NCBI GenBank assembly: GCA_900551245.1
Contig: URVC01000034.1
Span: forward strand, 1-47,062
Direction of reading: 5' to 3'
DNA: 47,062 nucleotides
From: an uncultured bacterium
Lineage (GTDB): Bacteria > Verrucomicrobiota > Lentisphaeria > Victivallales > Victivallaceae
Made by a program: the position numbers and the translations under genes
The notes under the pieces: generated by a model
What the model was told of the DNA's origin: nothing
The model's database searches: none
What the model saw: the letters and a program-made list of their open reading frames with translations, nothing else
Shown here: positions 30,983-39,655 of the stretch, one piece after another
Position numbering within the stretch: the stretch's first letter is position 1
Layout: every line of letters starts with the position of its first letter

Positions 30983-33900
30983 ATGAGTAAAAAAATTTTT
31001 CGAATGGCAATTTTATTCGGATTTTTTAAATTTCTAACCGTAATTACTGTCGCAGCACCACCAGAGGTCGACACAGTCGGCAGATTCCGGTTCGGGGAAC
31101 TCTCCTTCACACCGACCGCGATCTTCCGGCCCGGCTGGAACGTTGCCCGCATTCAGCCTGCGACGACCGTCCGCAGCGGCGACGGAAGCCTCTCCGCCAG
31201 CCACGAGGTCAGCGCCTCCGGCAAGAAAGCCGGCACACTTCACTGGTCGCTCCGCTCGGTGCTCCCCGACAGTCTGTCCGGGAAATGGGAGTTTGCCCTC
31301 TCCGCACCGAATATCGACCACCGTTACGTCGATATGGAGATTCCCGCGGATCTCGCAGAAAAATTTCACTTTACCGGTAGCAATGGAAAACGGGAAACCG
31401 TCACATTGACCAGCAAATTGTGGAAAAAAACCGGAACAATCCGGCAACTGGTACTCCCCCTCGCCAATGGAGTGGAATACCTCTTTCAGGTCGACGGTGA
31501 GGTTTACCTCACGATTCAGGACAACCGGAGCTGGAACCGGGACGGCGGTTTCTCCATCCGATTCGAACAGGAGAAAAACAGCGGCTTCTCCCTGCAGATC
31601 GACCGGCTTTTGCCGAAAACCTTTCCGGTCGACATCAGCGGCGTGACCAACCGCACCTTCGCGGACCCCAAGGCTGGAGACGGGAAAGGCGGCTGGACCG
31701 ACCAAGGCCCGGGCAACGACATGAGCGTCTTTGATGTCAAATCTTTGAAATACAAAGAAATTCCATTTTCCATCGTCGACGAGAAGAAAACCGGCAAAAC
31801 CGGCGTCATCGTGGTCGCAGGCCCGGTGCGCAACATGGCTCCGGCGGAAATCACCCTGCCGCTTCCGGCGGGATTGAAGGTGCGCGGCTTCTCTCTGCTG
31901 CACGCCTCCGGCTGGGTCGAAACCAACCGGATCGGCGAGGTGATCGTGCGGTACGCCGACACCGGTACGGAAACCATTCCGATCACCGGCGGTGTCGACG
32001 TCGGCAACTGGTGGGTGGCGGGCGATTTCGGCAATGGAAAAATCGCCTGGTCCTCCCGCAATGCCATGCGAACCGTCGGCCTCTATGCATCAAGTTTCGC
32101 GCTGCATGGATCCGAACCGGTGGCCCTGACCTTCCGCATCGTGCATCCCGAGGCGATCTGGCTGATCGCCGGTGTCACGCTCTCCGAACGGCCGATGCTG
32201 CTGCCGAAACATGTCGCCCGTCCGGTCATCGGAAAGGCGGACAAAGAGTGGCAGCCGGTCAAATTCGAACGGCGGGTCACGCCGGGCAGCGCGCTGGATT
32301 TCACCTCAATCGCGATCACCCACAAGCCGGCGGGGCGCTACGGCCATGCGAAAATCAGCCCCGACGGCAGAATTGTGTTTGAGAAGGCTCCGGAAAAACG
32401 TCTGCGTCTCTCCGGCGTAAATCTCTGCGAAACAGCGCTTTTTCTGTCAAAAGAAGAGGCGGAAAAACTGGCAGGGTTCCTCGCGGCACAGGGGATCAAC
32501 GCCGTGCGTTATCATCATCACGACAACGGACTGACCGATCCGAAATCCGCAGACTCCACCACCCTCAACAAGGCGAATCTCGACAAGCTGGACTACCTGA
32601 CGGCAAAACTCAAGGAACAGGGGATCTACCTGACCTTCGACATCTACACGTCGCGCAAACTTCGCCCCGGCGACAATCTGGAGGTGTTCCGCCGCTACCC
32701 CGGCTACCTCGAAAAAACCGGCCATACCGGAGCGAAAAATGCGTTTCTCTTCTGTGACGACGCCTTCGAAAACTGGAAGAATTTCGCCCGCAACTGGCTG
32801 ACTCACAAGAATCCTTATACCGGTCTGTCGCTGGCGGAAGACCCGGCGGTGGTTTTCGTCAACCTCAGCAACGAAGACACCATCGGCAACAGCTGGAACC
32901 ACACCCCCGGCAGCATCCTGCAGCGTTTCCTCGCCGATGAATACGCGAAGTACTGCCGGAAACATCCGGGCTTGAATCCGGCCCCCTCGCCCGGCAACCG
33001 CGACTACATGCACTTTCTCTATGCGCAGGCCCGCAACCGGTCACAGCAGATGATGGACTTCCTGCGCAACGAACTCGGCGCCCGTTTTCTGATGACCGGT
33101 GCAAACAACGGCGGAGATCTCGCCAGCACCTGGCTGCGCGACACGTTCGATGTGGTCGACGATCACATCTACCAGGATCATCCGATGTTTCCGGAAAAAT
33201 CCTGGGGGCTGCCGATGGCGTTCAGCCAGAGCTGCGTAATCGGCGGACACGGCTGGGTCCCGCTGAATCTGCTGCGCGGCCGCATCTACGGCAAACCCTT
33301 CTACATCACCGAAGTGGACTTCTGTTCGCCGAACATCCACCGCGCCGAAGAGGGGCCGCTGATGGGCGCGTACTGCGCGCTGCAGGATATCGACGGCTTC
33401 TTCCGGTTCAACTTCTCCAGTTCGAACTGGCGCCTGACGGGGAAGCAGAAACGTATCGTTGTCTTCGAATCAGTTCAAGACCCGGTTAAACAGCTCAGCG
33501 ACCGGATCACCGCGGCACTGTTTGTGCGCGGAGACGTACGACCGTCTCCTGTTCGAGTTAGCTACACGATCCCGCGCGACCTCTTTACTTGTCGGGAGGA
33601 TTACGGCTTCCCGGCACTGAACACCTCAGGGCTGATTAATCAGATTGGGGCGGTATTCGATGATCGCCCGGTTCCAGGTGTGATGGATCACAAGCACATG
33701 ACCGACCGCCGCGCATTGGAAAACTTCAAACGTTACAAGGCGACACAAGTGGCAGACAGCGTAACCGGTGAAATCCGAATTGCACCGGAGAAAAAGACGC
33801 TTCAAATTTCGACACCGCGTTCGGCAGTGGTCACACTGCCGCGGAACACGGATGTCAACGGCATGCTCACCGTAAAGGACTCCGACACCTTCCAGACATT

Positions 33901-34246
33901 CGCCGTTATCTCTTTAGATGGGAAAGAGTTGCGAATCAGCGACTCCATGGTGGTGTTGCAGTCGACCGACGTGGAAACGCTGGGGATCCGCTTCGCCGAT
34001 CAGGATCGCCGCCGGGTCGAGGCGACCGGAGACGGCGGCCTGCTGCTGCGGCACGGAACGGCGGAACTGTCGTTCGCGACCGACGGACCGCGCCGGGTGA
34101 CGGCGGTGGATTTTCAGGGGGACGAACTCGGCGAAATTCCGGCGCAGTGGAAAGCGGGACGACTCACCTTCCCGGCGGATAATTTCAAATATCCGGGCGG
34201 CATCGCCGGATACCACATCACCCGGCAGGCCAGGAACGGAAAATGA
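30983..34246 (+). CDS. Large secreted glycoside hydrolase-like protein (clan GH-A barrel)
   Basis: This 1087-aa exported protein has a signal peptide (about 1-24), beta-rich N-terminal domains (about 30-440), a TIM-barrel region (about 475-800) and a C-terminal beta region. In the barrel, N-A-V-R-Y-H-H-H-D-N-G is followed by V-F-V-N-L-S-N-E-D (E631, acid/base candidate) and Y-I-T-E-V-D-F (E777, nucleophile candidate), spacing typical of clan GH-A. The family (GH5-, GH2- or GH42-like) cannot be settled by eye. AAGGAG lies 9 nt upstream. Its stop overlaps the next gene's ATG (ATGA), so the two products are probably made together. Confidence 0.72.
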   Translation: MSKKIFRMAILFGFFKFLTVITVAAPPEVDTVGRFRFGELSFTPTAIFRPGWNVARIQPATTVRSGDGSLSASHEVSASGKKAGTLHWSLRSVLPDSLSGKWEFALSAPNIDHRYVDMEIPADLAEKFHFTGSNGKRETVTLTSKLWKKTGTIRQLVLPLANGVEYLFQVDGEVYLTIQDNRSWNRDGGFSIRFEQEKNSGFSLQIDRLLPKTFPVDISGVTNRTFADPKAGDGKGGWTDQGPGNDMSVFDVKSLKYKEIPFSIVDEKKTGKTGVIVVAGPVRNMAPAEITLPLPAGLKVRGFSLLHASGWVETNRIGEVIVRYADTGTETIPITGGVDVGNWWVAGDFGNGKIAWSSRNAMRTVGLYASSFALHGSEPVALTFRIVHPEAIWLIAGVTLSERPMLLPKHVARPVIGKADKEWQPVKFERRVTPGSALDFTSIAITHKPAGRYGHAKISPDGRIVFEKAPEKRLRLSGVNLCETALFLSKEEAEKLAGFLAAQGINAVRYHHHDNGLTDPKSADSTTLNKANLDKLDYLTAKLKEQGIYLTFDIYTSRKLRPGDNLEVFRRYPGYLEKTGHTGAKNAFLFCDDAFENWKNFARNWLTHKNPYTGLSLAEDPAVVFVNLSNEDTIGNSWNHTPGSILQRFLADEYAKYCRKHPGLNPAPSPGNRDYMHFLYAQARNRSQQMMDFLRNELGARFLMTGANNGGDLASTWLRDTFDVVDDHIYQDHPMFPEKSWGLPMAFSQSCVIGGHGWVPLNLLRGRIYGKPFYITEVDFCSPNIHRAEEGPLMGAYCALQDIDGFFRFNFSSSNWRLTGKQKRIVVFESVQDPVKQLSDRITAALFVRGDVRPSPVRVSYTIPRDLFTCREDYGFPALNTSGLINQIGAVFDDRPVPGVMDHKHMTDRRALENFKRYKATQVADSVTGEIRIAPEKKTLQISTPRSAVVTLPRNTDVNGMLTVKDSDTFQTFAVISLDGKELRISDSMVVLQSTDVETLGIRFADQDRRRVEATGDGGLLLRHGTAELSFATDGPRRVTAVDFQGDELGEIPAQWKAGRLTFPADNFKYPGGIAGYHITRQARNGK

Positions 34247-37083
34247 AGGTACTCCATATTTTCCCGCTGCTGCTTCTTCTGCTGAACGCCGCAGCACAGA
34301 CAGATGATTTGGAAAAGGGGCAGAATATGAAACACACTTCCGCCGCAGTAACCTGCCTTAGAGTTCCGAACGATTACCTGACACATCGCTGCCCGCCGGA
34401 GAACGGCGAGACACTGGTATTCGACACGGCAAAGCAGCTTACCGCAGCCGGTGCGTGGTGCGGGGAAACTGATTTTTCCCTGCACTTCACCTTCGGCTGG
34501 AATGGGCAGGGACTCTGTTTCTTCTTCGACGTGAAGGACTCCGACGTGGTCAACGAGAAAGAGAAAAACGTCGACCTGTGGATGCAGGACAGTGTGGAGC
34601 TGTTTCTTGCAGCTCCGAAGGGGCGGCAATTCGGCAACGACATGCTGGCGTTTGAACGGTTACAGTTGATTCTGTCGCCGCCGGACCCGGCGGGAAAAAT
34701 CCGCAGCTTCACCCTTTATGACAGCGCCTACGGGCCGGATATTCCTTTCCGTGCCTCCGGAGAACGTACCGACGACGGGTACCGGATCCGGCTGCTGATT
34801 CCCCACCATGCGTTCGGCAACTACGATCTTCCACGCGAAAAGTTGTTCCGGATGCAGATCAGTTGCAACGACTACGATCGTCGAGACGGCGATGTACTGC
34901 CGCCCCGCAAAGTCACGCTCGGACATGCGGTGCAACCCAGTGCCTCCGCAGAGGATTATCCACTCTTCCGGCTTTGTCGTGATCAGGCGGACAATCCGAA
35001 TCCTTCACTCGCCACCCGCTGGAGTCCTCAACTACCACGCCTCAGTGAAGGAGACACCCTCAGAATAAGGCCGGAACTGCCGGAATTTCTAGATCGCGCA
35101 CACCTCTCGATCCAAGATCTTTCCGGCCAGGAAGTGCAACGGATTGAGATATTCCCGACAACCGAAGTACTCGAAGTGAAACATATATCAAAACTCGACT
35201 CTGTCGGGCTGCGCTTTCTCTTCACCGGTTACGCGGGAGGGCATGCCCGCGGCACGGTGGAGCGCTCCGGGGTACAGATCGCCGGGCTGCTTCGGAAAAT
35301 CGGCGCAGTCCGCTGGTCGGAGCTGTCGCCGTGGCGTGCGGCGGAGTATCTGAAGCTGATCTCTGCGATCGAATTTCTACGCCTCGCCGCAACCCCCGGC
35401 AGTCTGAACAGCAATCGGCTGGCCGATGCAACCGACGAATGTGAAGCTCGACTTGCAATTCTGGAAGATCGCCCTCTTCCGTCTGACCTGCCGGAAAAAT
35501 ACCGCTGTCTGGAACTCCAGCGCAATTTTTCCGCTCAGCTCAACATCGCCTTCAGCCGTGGCGGCCGCCCGAACGAACGGATTTTCTCAGCCATCTCTCT
35601 GCCCTGGGGCAACCTTCCCTGCATCAACGCCGAACGCTACAGTTGCGACAGCGTCACTGAGGCGGAAAAACTGATTGAAGAGCTGACGGCATACTGCACA
35701 GCCTTCCCCGCCCCCGAAATCGCTGGAGCTGAGCGCGTGTACGCGGGACGTGGTCATCTGCTCAGCGACGGGCTGCGGAGCGATATGGAACCTGCCAGAC
35801 TGTTGTCGTTCTACGCCTCCAGCCGCCCCCGTCACGTTTTTCGGATGACGCCGGAAGAGGCGTTCCATCACCCGGTCGATGCCGTGATCGTGATGCCGGA
35901 TGCCCCGGAATCGATGAAGAAACAGCTCCTTGACTTCGCTTCGAAACGGGGGCTACCGTTGATTCCGTTCGCAGAGAAGAACCGTTTCAGACACAGCCTG
36001 ATCGCAGGCACACCCGACTATCCGGAAATCGCCTGGTTCTGGCACAGCCGTAACGGCGTCCCCAATGATTTTCTGATTGTGCGCCGAGGTACAGAGGTAA
36101 TCCGTTGCGGTTTCGACAATCGGGAACTGGGGAAATGCTTTATAGAATTCATCCTTGCCGGAAAACCGCTGACCCGGGAAACGGCTGCACATTTTGCTCA
36201 ACTGCGGGGAGCGGCAATGCCCCAACCGCGTCCGGAGGACACCGTGGCCGCCAGCAAACTGCGTACCGGAGACGTTCACACGCACACCATCTTCTCCGAT
36301 GGCCAGTCCACGCCGGCCGGATTGCTGGCAGAAGCGCCCGCCGCCGGGCTTGACTTTTTGGTGATCAGCGACCATGATGAAGTCACAGGTGCGCTGCGGT
36401 TGCAACAAAACTTGCGGCAAAGCAGGTGTGGCCTGTGGGTGTTCGCCGGGCAGGAGATCACAATGACGCCGCGCTACCACCTCAATGTCTATCCGATTTC
36501 TCATCGGATAGACGATCGCTTTTCGTGGAAATCAATCCGAAAACAGGCCGATGTGGCGGGAGCGGTCGTCCAGCTCAACCACCCGATGACATACGGGACC
36601 GGGTTTTCAGAGCTCTGGTACGGCGATATTTCCCGTGCCGGACTCGATGCAATCGAACGTCGAACAGAATATCTGGAAAAATGGCGCCGGACAGCTGACG
36701 GAAAAGTTCCTGCAGTGACAGGCAGCACCGACACTCATCAGGGAATTTTCGGCTATTACAGCGCCACGGTAGTTTTGACAGACAACTTTTCCAGCGAGGC
36801 ATTGGCGGAGGCAATCCGAGCCGGGCGCGCTGCGATGATTGATCCATTCCTGCCGGAACTTGCGTGTGGAGATCCTGTCATCTGCCGTGCAGTCACTGCG
36901 GCGCTGCTTGATCCTGCATCACCGGAGCGTTTCGCCAGCCGCCTGAAAGCCGCCCTGAAAAATTTTGACGCCATCGGACTGATCCGAAATTCAGAGACAA
37001 TTCCTGCGCCCTATCCTCCGACATCGCCCCGGCCGCAGGAAAGCTTTAATCTGGAAGAACGAAACAACATGAAACTCCGATAA
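34243..37083 (+). CDS. Secreted CBM9-like / PHP-domain metallohydrolase fusion
   Basis: This 946-aa protein has a signal peptide (about 1-19), an N-terminal CBM9/DOMON-like domain (about 35-235, with L-W-M-Q-D-S-V-E-L-F-L), a poorly defined middle (about 240-660) and a C-terminal PHP domain (about 670-900). PHP metal-binding motifs are complete: D-V-H-T-H-T-I-F-S-D-G (H679, H681), I-S-D-H-D (D710, H711), Q-L-N-H-P (H780) and G-S-T-D-T-H (D830, H832). PHP domains hydrolyse phosphoesters. A secreted PHP enzyme joined to a carbohydrate-binding-like module suggests action on phosphorylated glycans or another ester in polysaccharide, which is inference. Translation is coupled to the hydrolase upstream by a 4-nt overlap. 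Confidence 0.75.
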   Translation: MKVLHIFPLLLLLLNAAAQTDDLEKGQNMKHTSAAVTCLRVPNDYLTHRCPPENGETLVFDTAKQLTAAGAWCGETDFSLHFTFGWNGQGLCFFFDVKDSDVVNEKEKNVDLWMQDSVELFLAAPKGRQFGNDMLAFERLQLILSPPDPAGKIRSFTLYDSAYGPDIPFRASGERTDDGYRIRLLIPHHAFGNYDLPREKLFRMQISCNDYDRRDGDVLPPRKVTLGHAVQPSASAEDYPLFRLCRDQADNPNPSLATRWSPQLPRLSEGDTLRIRPELPEFLDRAHLSIQDLSGQEVQRIEIFPTTEVLEVKHISKLDSVGLRFLFTGYAGGHARGTVERSGVQIAGLLRKIGAVRWSELSPWRAAEYLKLISAIEFLRLAATPGSLNSNRLADATDECEARLAILEDRPLPSDLPEKYRCLELQRNFSAQLNIAFSRGGRPNERIFSAISLPWGNLPCINAERYSCDSVTEAEKLIEELTAYCTAFPAPEIAGAERVYAGRGHLLSDGLRSDMEPARLLSFYASSRPRHVFRMTPEEAFHHPVDAVIVMPDAPESMKKQLLDFASKRGLPLIPFAEKNRFRHSLIAGTPDYPEIAWFWHSRNGVPNDFLIVRRGTEVIRCGFDNRELGKCFIEFILAGKPLTRETAAHFAQLRGAAMPQPRPEDTVAASKLRTGDVHTHTIFSDGQSTPAGLLAEAPAAGLDFLVISDHDEVTGALRLQQNLRQSRCGLWVFAGQEITMTPRYHLNVYPISHRIDDRFSWKSIRKQADVAGAVVQLNHPMTYGTGFSELWYGDISRAGLDAIERRTEYLEKWRRTADGKVPAVTGSTDTHQGIFGYYSATVVLTDNFSSEALAEAIRAGRAAMIDPFLPELACGDPVICRAVTAALLDPASPERFASRLKAALKNFDAIGLIRNSETIPAPYPPTSPRPQESFNLEERNNMKLR

Positions 37084-37296
37084 AACAGTATGGGAAAGGA
37101 TACAAGAGTCATGAACAGTCATAATACCTTCCACCCGCCGGGATTCGAACGCCATCCGGGCAGCCAATGCCGTGCCTCTTCCTCCATCCAATCCGGTATC
37201 AGGTCAGCAATAACAGCTTGAAGGGAGAGAAGAATCAGAACAAAAAATAAAACTGTTCAGAAACGAAATTGAATTCGCAGACAACGGAGAAGAAAA
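37084..37296. other. Intergenic region before the second pseudopilin
   Basis: I see no terminator or strong promoter, so read-through into the pseudopilin gene is likely. A 36-codon open frame (37111-37221) has AAAGGAT about 10 nt upstream, but no recognisable product. Confidence 0.4.
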
Positions 37297-38022
37297 ATGC
37301 GCAATCCTCAGAAAAAAACACTCGCCGGCAACGGAAAAATTTCGATTCGACACGGGATTTTCACTCTTATCGAACTCCTTATCGTGATAGCGATCATCGC
37401 AATTCTGGCCTCCATGCTGCTGCCCGCCCTGAATCAGGCCCGGGAAAAAGCCCGGGCGACCCAATGCGTCAACAGTCTCAAACAGTGCAGTACGGCGATC
37501 ACGTTTTACGCCGACACCTACCAGGACTACATCCCTTCTGCCAGCACCACCTCGTGGGGCAGCTGGGCGCACAGCTATCTGGTGGAGAGTGGAATTCTCT
37601 CCGGAAAATACGCGGCTTACCAAAACTACCGCTGCCCTGCCGGCCCCTGGGAGGACAACATCTCCGGCTTCGCGGAGTGGCAGCTTTACGCCTGCCAGGT
37701 CTACGGCATGAATCCCTATCTCGCCGGATATTGGAATAGTACAACCCCTTGCAAACGGAGTCGAATCGGTACCAGAGAAGCGACCTTCATGGGACCGCGC
37801 GGCTCGCTGAGCAACACCATTCTGATCGCTGACAGCGGCTACAGCACTGGCCGCCAGTACAACATCCTCGGCACGGCGTCGTGCAGTGTATTTCTGCGAC
37901 ACGCCAACCGCGGCAACGCCGCATTCTGCGACGGCTCTGTCCGGAGCCAAGGAGCAGGAGAATTCATCAAAAATTCAAAATGTGAATGGGTTTTTGGAAT
38001 CAATGGCGTCAAGATCCAATAA
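37297..38022 (+). CDS. Pseudopilin with H-X9-DG C-terminal domain
   Basis: This 241-aa protein has a basic leader of about 20 residues ending H-G-I, then F-T-L-I-E-L-L-I-V-I-A and the hydrophobic pilin helix, ending S-M-L-L-P-A-L-N-Q-A-R-E-K-A. H202 is followed by nine residues and D-G (H-X9-DG). Cysteines in the globular part (C-P-A-G, Y-A-C-Q-V-Y-G) are common in this family. GGAGAAG lies 6 nt before the ATG. It is the last gene of the LacI/hydrolase/PHP locus, so both secreted-hydrolase operons of the window include one pseudopilin. A specific role in export of its neighbours is inferred. Confidence 0.87.
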   Translation: MRNPQKKTLAGNGKISIRHGIFTLIELLIVIAIIAILASMLLPALNQAREKARATQCVNSLKQCSTAITFYADTYQDYIPSASTTSWGSWAHSYLVESGILSGKYAAYQNYRCPAGPWEDNISGFAEWQLYACQVYGMNPYLAGYWNSTTPCKRSRIGTREATFMGPRGSLSNTILIADSGYSTGRQYNILGTASCSVFLRHANRGNAAFCDGSVRSQGAGEFIKNSKCEWVFGINGVKIQ

Positions 38023-38228
38023 TCATGTTTTTACAGCGGAGAAGTTGGAACCACGATAAATTCAACTTCTCCTCCCCTGGGAAAATCCCTCTAAACAATA
38101 TATTTTCAAAGATTGAACGAACAAGTCCAAGTCTTAACGAAAAAAAAGAATCTTTGACTAATTCTTTCAAACAAATAAGGTTACAAGTTCCATTTTATTC
38201 AGCCATACCCACTCCGACTCAGGCATAT
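38023..38228. other. AT-rich intergenic stretch after the pseudopilin
   Basis: No credible gene or promoter is seen. It ends in the bidirectional terminator at 38229-38273. Confidence 0.5.
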
Positions 38229-38273
38229 AAAAAAAGAAGCGCCCCTTCGTGTTGCGAAGAGACGCTTCTTTTT
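38229..38273. terminator. Bidirectional terminator between pseudopilin and hisF
   Basis: GAAGCG/CGCTTC and an inner CTTCG/CGAAG stem are flanked by seven A on one side and five T on the other, serving both convergent genes. Confidence 0.85.
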
Positions 38274-38313
38274 CCCAGCAAACGATTTTGTCAACCGGAG
38301 GGATTCCCCGCCG

Positions 38314-39078
38314 TCAAAGACGGACGGCAACTCCATTTTCCTTCAGATACCGCTTGAGCGCAGGAATCTCAATCAGACGGAAGTGGAACACCGACGCCGC
38401 CAGCAGGATCGTCGCCCCCGCTTTCACCGCTGCAAGAAAATCCTCCATCTTCCCCGCACCTCCCGAGGCCACAATCTGCGCCCGGCACGCCCCGGCCATC
38501 GCCCGGATCACCGGCAGATCGTAACCGGTTCTGGCTCCGTCACCCGCCTTGCTGGTGGGCAGGATCACCGGCACGCCCGAGTCATCCATCCGCTTCGCCC
38601 ATTCCAGCGCGTCACAGCCGGTCGCGGTACGGCCGCCGTCAATGTAAACTTCGTATCCGGAAGGAAGCGCCGGATTGACGTCGACGTCGATCGCCACCGT
38701 CACCTTGTCCGCACCGAACTCGCGAATCAGTTCCGGAATCAGTTCCGGGCGGCGATAGGCGGCACTGCTGATCGAAACCTTGTCCGCCCCGGCCTCCAGC
38801 ACCGCCGCCGCGGCTTTGACGTCGCCAATGCCTCCCCCCACCGTGAAAGGCACCGTGCAAACCTTCGCCACGTCGCGAACCACGCGAACCAGCGTCGGCC
38901 GGTTCTCCACCGTCGCGGTAATATCGAGCATCGCCAGTGCATCAGCCCCGGCGGCGCAATAGGCCTGCGCACACTCCACCGGGTCGCCCGCATCGGCAAT
39001 ATCGACAAAATGGACCCCTTTCACCACCCTGCCGTTCTGCATATCCAGACAGGGCATAATCGAAACCATATCAGCCAT
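38314..39078 (-). CDS. hisF: Imidazole glycerol phosphate synthase cyclase subunit
   Basis: This 254-aa (beta/alpha)8 enzyme closes the imidazole ring in histidine synthesis using ammonia from HisH. The catalytic aspartates are D12 (P-C-L-D-M-Q-N-G-R-V-V-K-G) and D131 (V-A-I-D-V-D-V), at the canonical positions. Phosphate-binding loops V-G-G-G-I and I-V-A-S-G-G-A-G are present. The ATG at 39078 has GGGAG about 11 nt upstream; an internal ATG at 39069 is possible. It is the last gene of an operon with a hypothetical protein and a lipoprotein, with no other his genes in the window, which is unusual. Confidence 0.92.
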   Translation of the reverse strand: MADMVSIMPCLDMQNGRVVKGVHFVDIADAGDPVECAQAYCAAGADALAMLDITATVENRPTLVRVVRDVAKVCTVPFTVGGGIGDVKAAAAVLEAGADKVSISSAAYRRPELIPELIREFGADKVTVAIDVDVNPALPSGYEVYIDGGRTATGCDALEWAKRMDDSGVPVILPTSKAGDGARTGYDLPVIRAMAGACRAQIVASGGAGKMEDFLAAVKAGATILLAASVFHFRLIEIPALKRYLKENGVAVRL

Positions 39079-39097
39079 TCTCTCTGTTCTCCCTGAT

Positions 39098-39652
39098 TTA
39101 AAACAACTCTTTACGGCGTTTCCGCACCTCTGCAACGGCCAGAGCCGTCAATTTGAGCAGCTCCGTATCGCGAGCCTCCGGCGAAAGCTTGAGAAACGCC
39201 CCCATAATCCGGTTCTCCTCCGCCGTCAGGCTGGAATAGGAGGAAGGCTCGTCACAGCCCGCCGCCGCAATCATCGCCTCCGTCGCCTGCTGCTGCAGCT
39301 CCGGCGGAAGCACATCGAACTCATCCAGCAACACCTTCTGGTCGCTGAACATTTCCACCAGCTCATGGTGGCGCCGGTAGGCCGGCCCAATCCGCGGCGG
39401 CGGCTCCCGTTCCGGCTCCGGACCGACCAGGAACGGCTTGAGCGCCGGGTAGATCTTATCCCACGTTTCACTGCGGGCGCGCCGGGTCTTCCGGTCGATG
39501 AAGCGGCGCAGGAGTTCGATTCTCACCCCGGTCACCCGGGACAGTTCGTTGAGCGACAACGCCGCGGCACAGCTTTCAAATGCGCGCGCAATGTCGTCGC
39601 TGATTTTCTTTACAGAAGGTTTCTCTTCAGGCTGCCGGGAATTCATTTCCAT
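39098..39652 (-). CDS. Hypothetical protein with an N-terminal helix-turn-helix-like region
   Basis: I do not recognise a family. The 184-aa charged, mostly helical protein has a segment at about 30-60 (A-L-S-L-N-E-L-S-R-V-T-G-V, then R-R-F-I-D-R-K-T-R) that looks like a helix-turn-helix of the XRE kind, but it may be only an adaptor helix pair. There is no signal peptide or membrane segment. The start lies 3 nt after the lipoprotein stop; a weak GGAA is upstream, and an ATG two codons in is possible. It is 19 nt upstream of hisF. Confidence 0.7.
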   Translation of the reverse strand: MEMNSRQPEEKPSVKKISDDIARAFESCAAALSLNELSRVTGVRIELLRRFIDRKTRRARSETWDKIYPALKPFLVGPEPEREPPPRIGPAYRRHHELVEMFSDQKVLLDEFDVLPPELQQQATEAMIAAAGCDEPSSYSSLTAEENRIMGAFLKLSPEARDTELLKLTALAVAEVRKRRKELF

Positions 39653-39655
39653 CTC

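Noticed and set aside
37125..37170. tRNA-like string GGGATTCGAAC
   Set aside because: On the minus strand it resembles a T-arm, but the flanking bases do not pair into a T-stem or acceptor stem.
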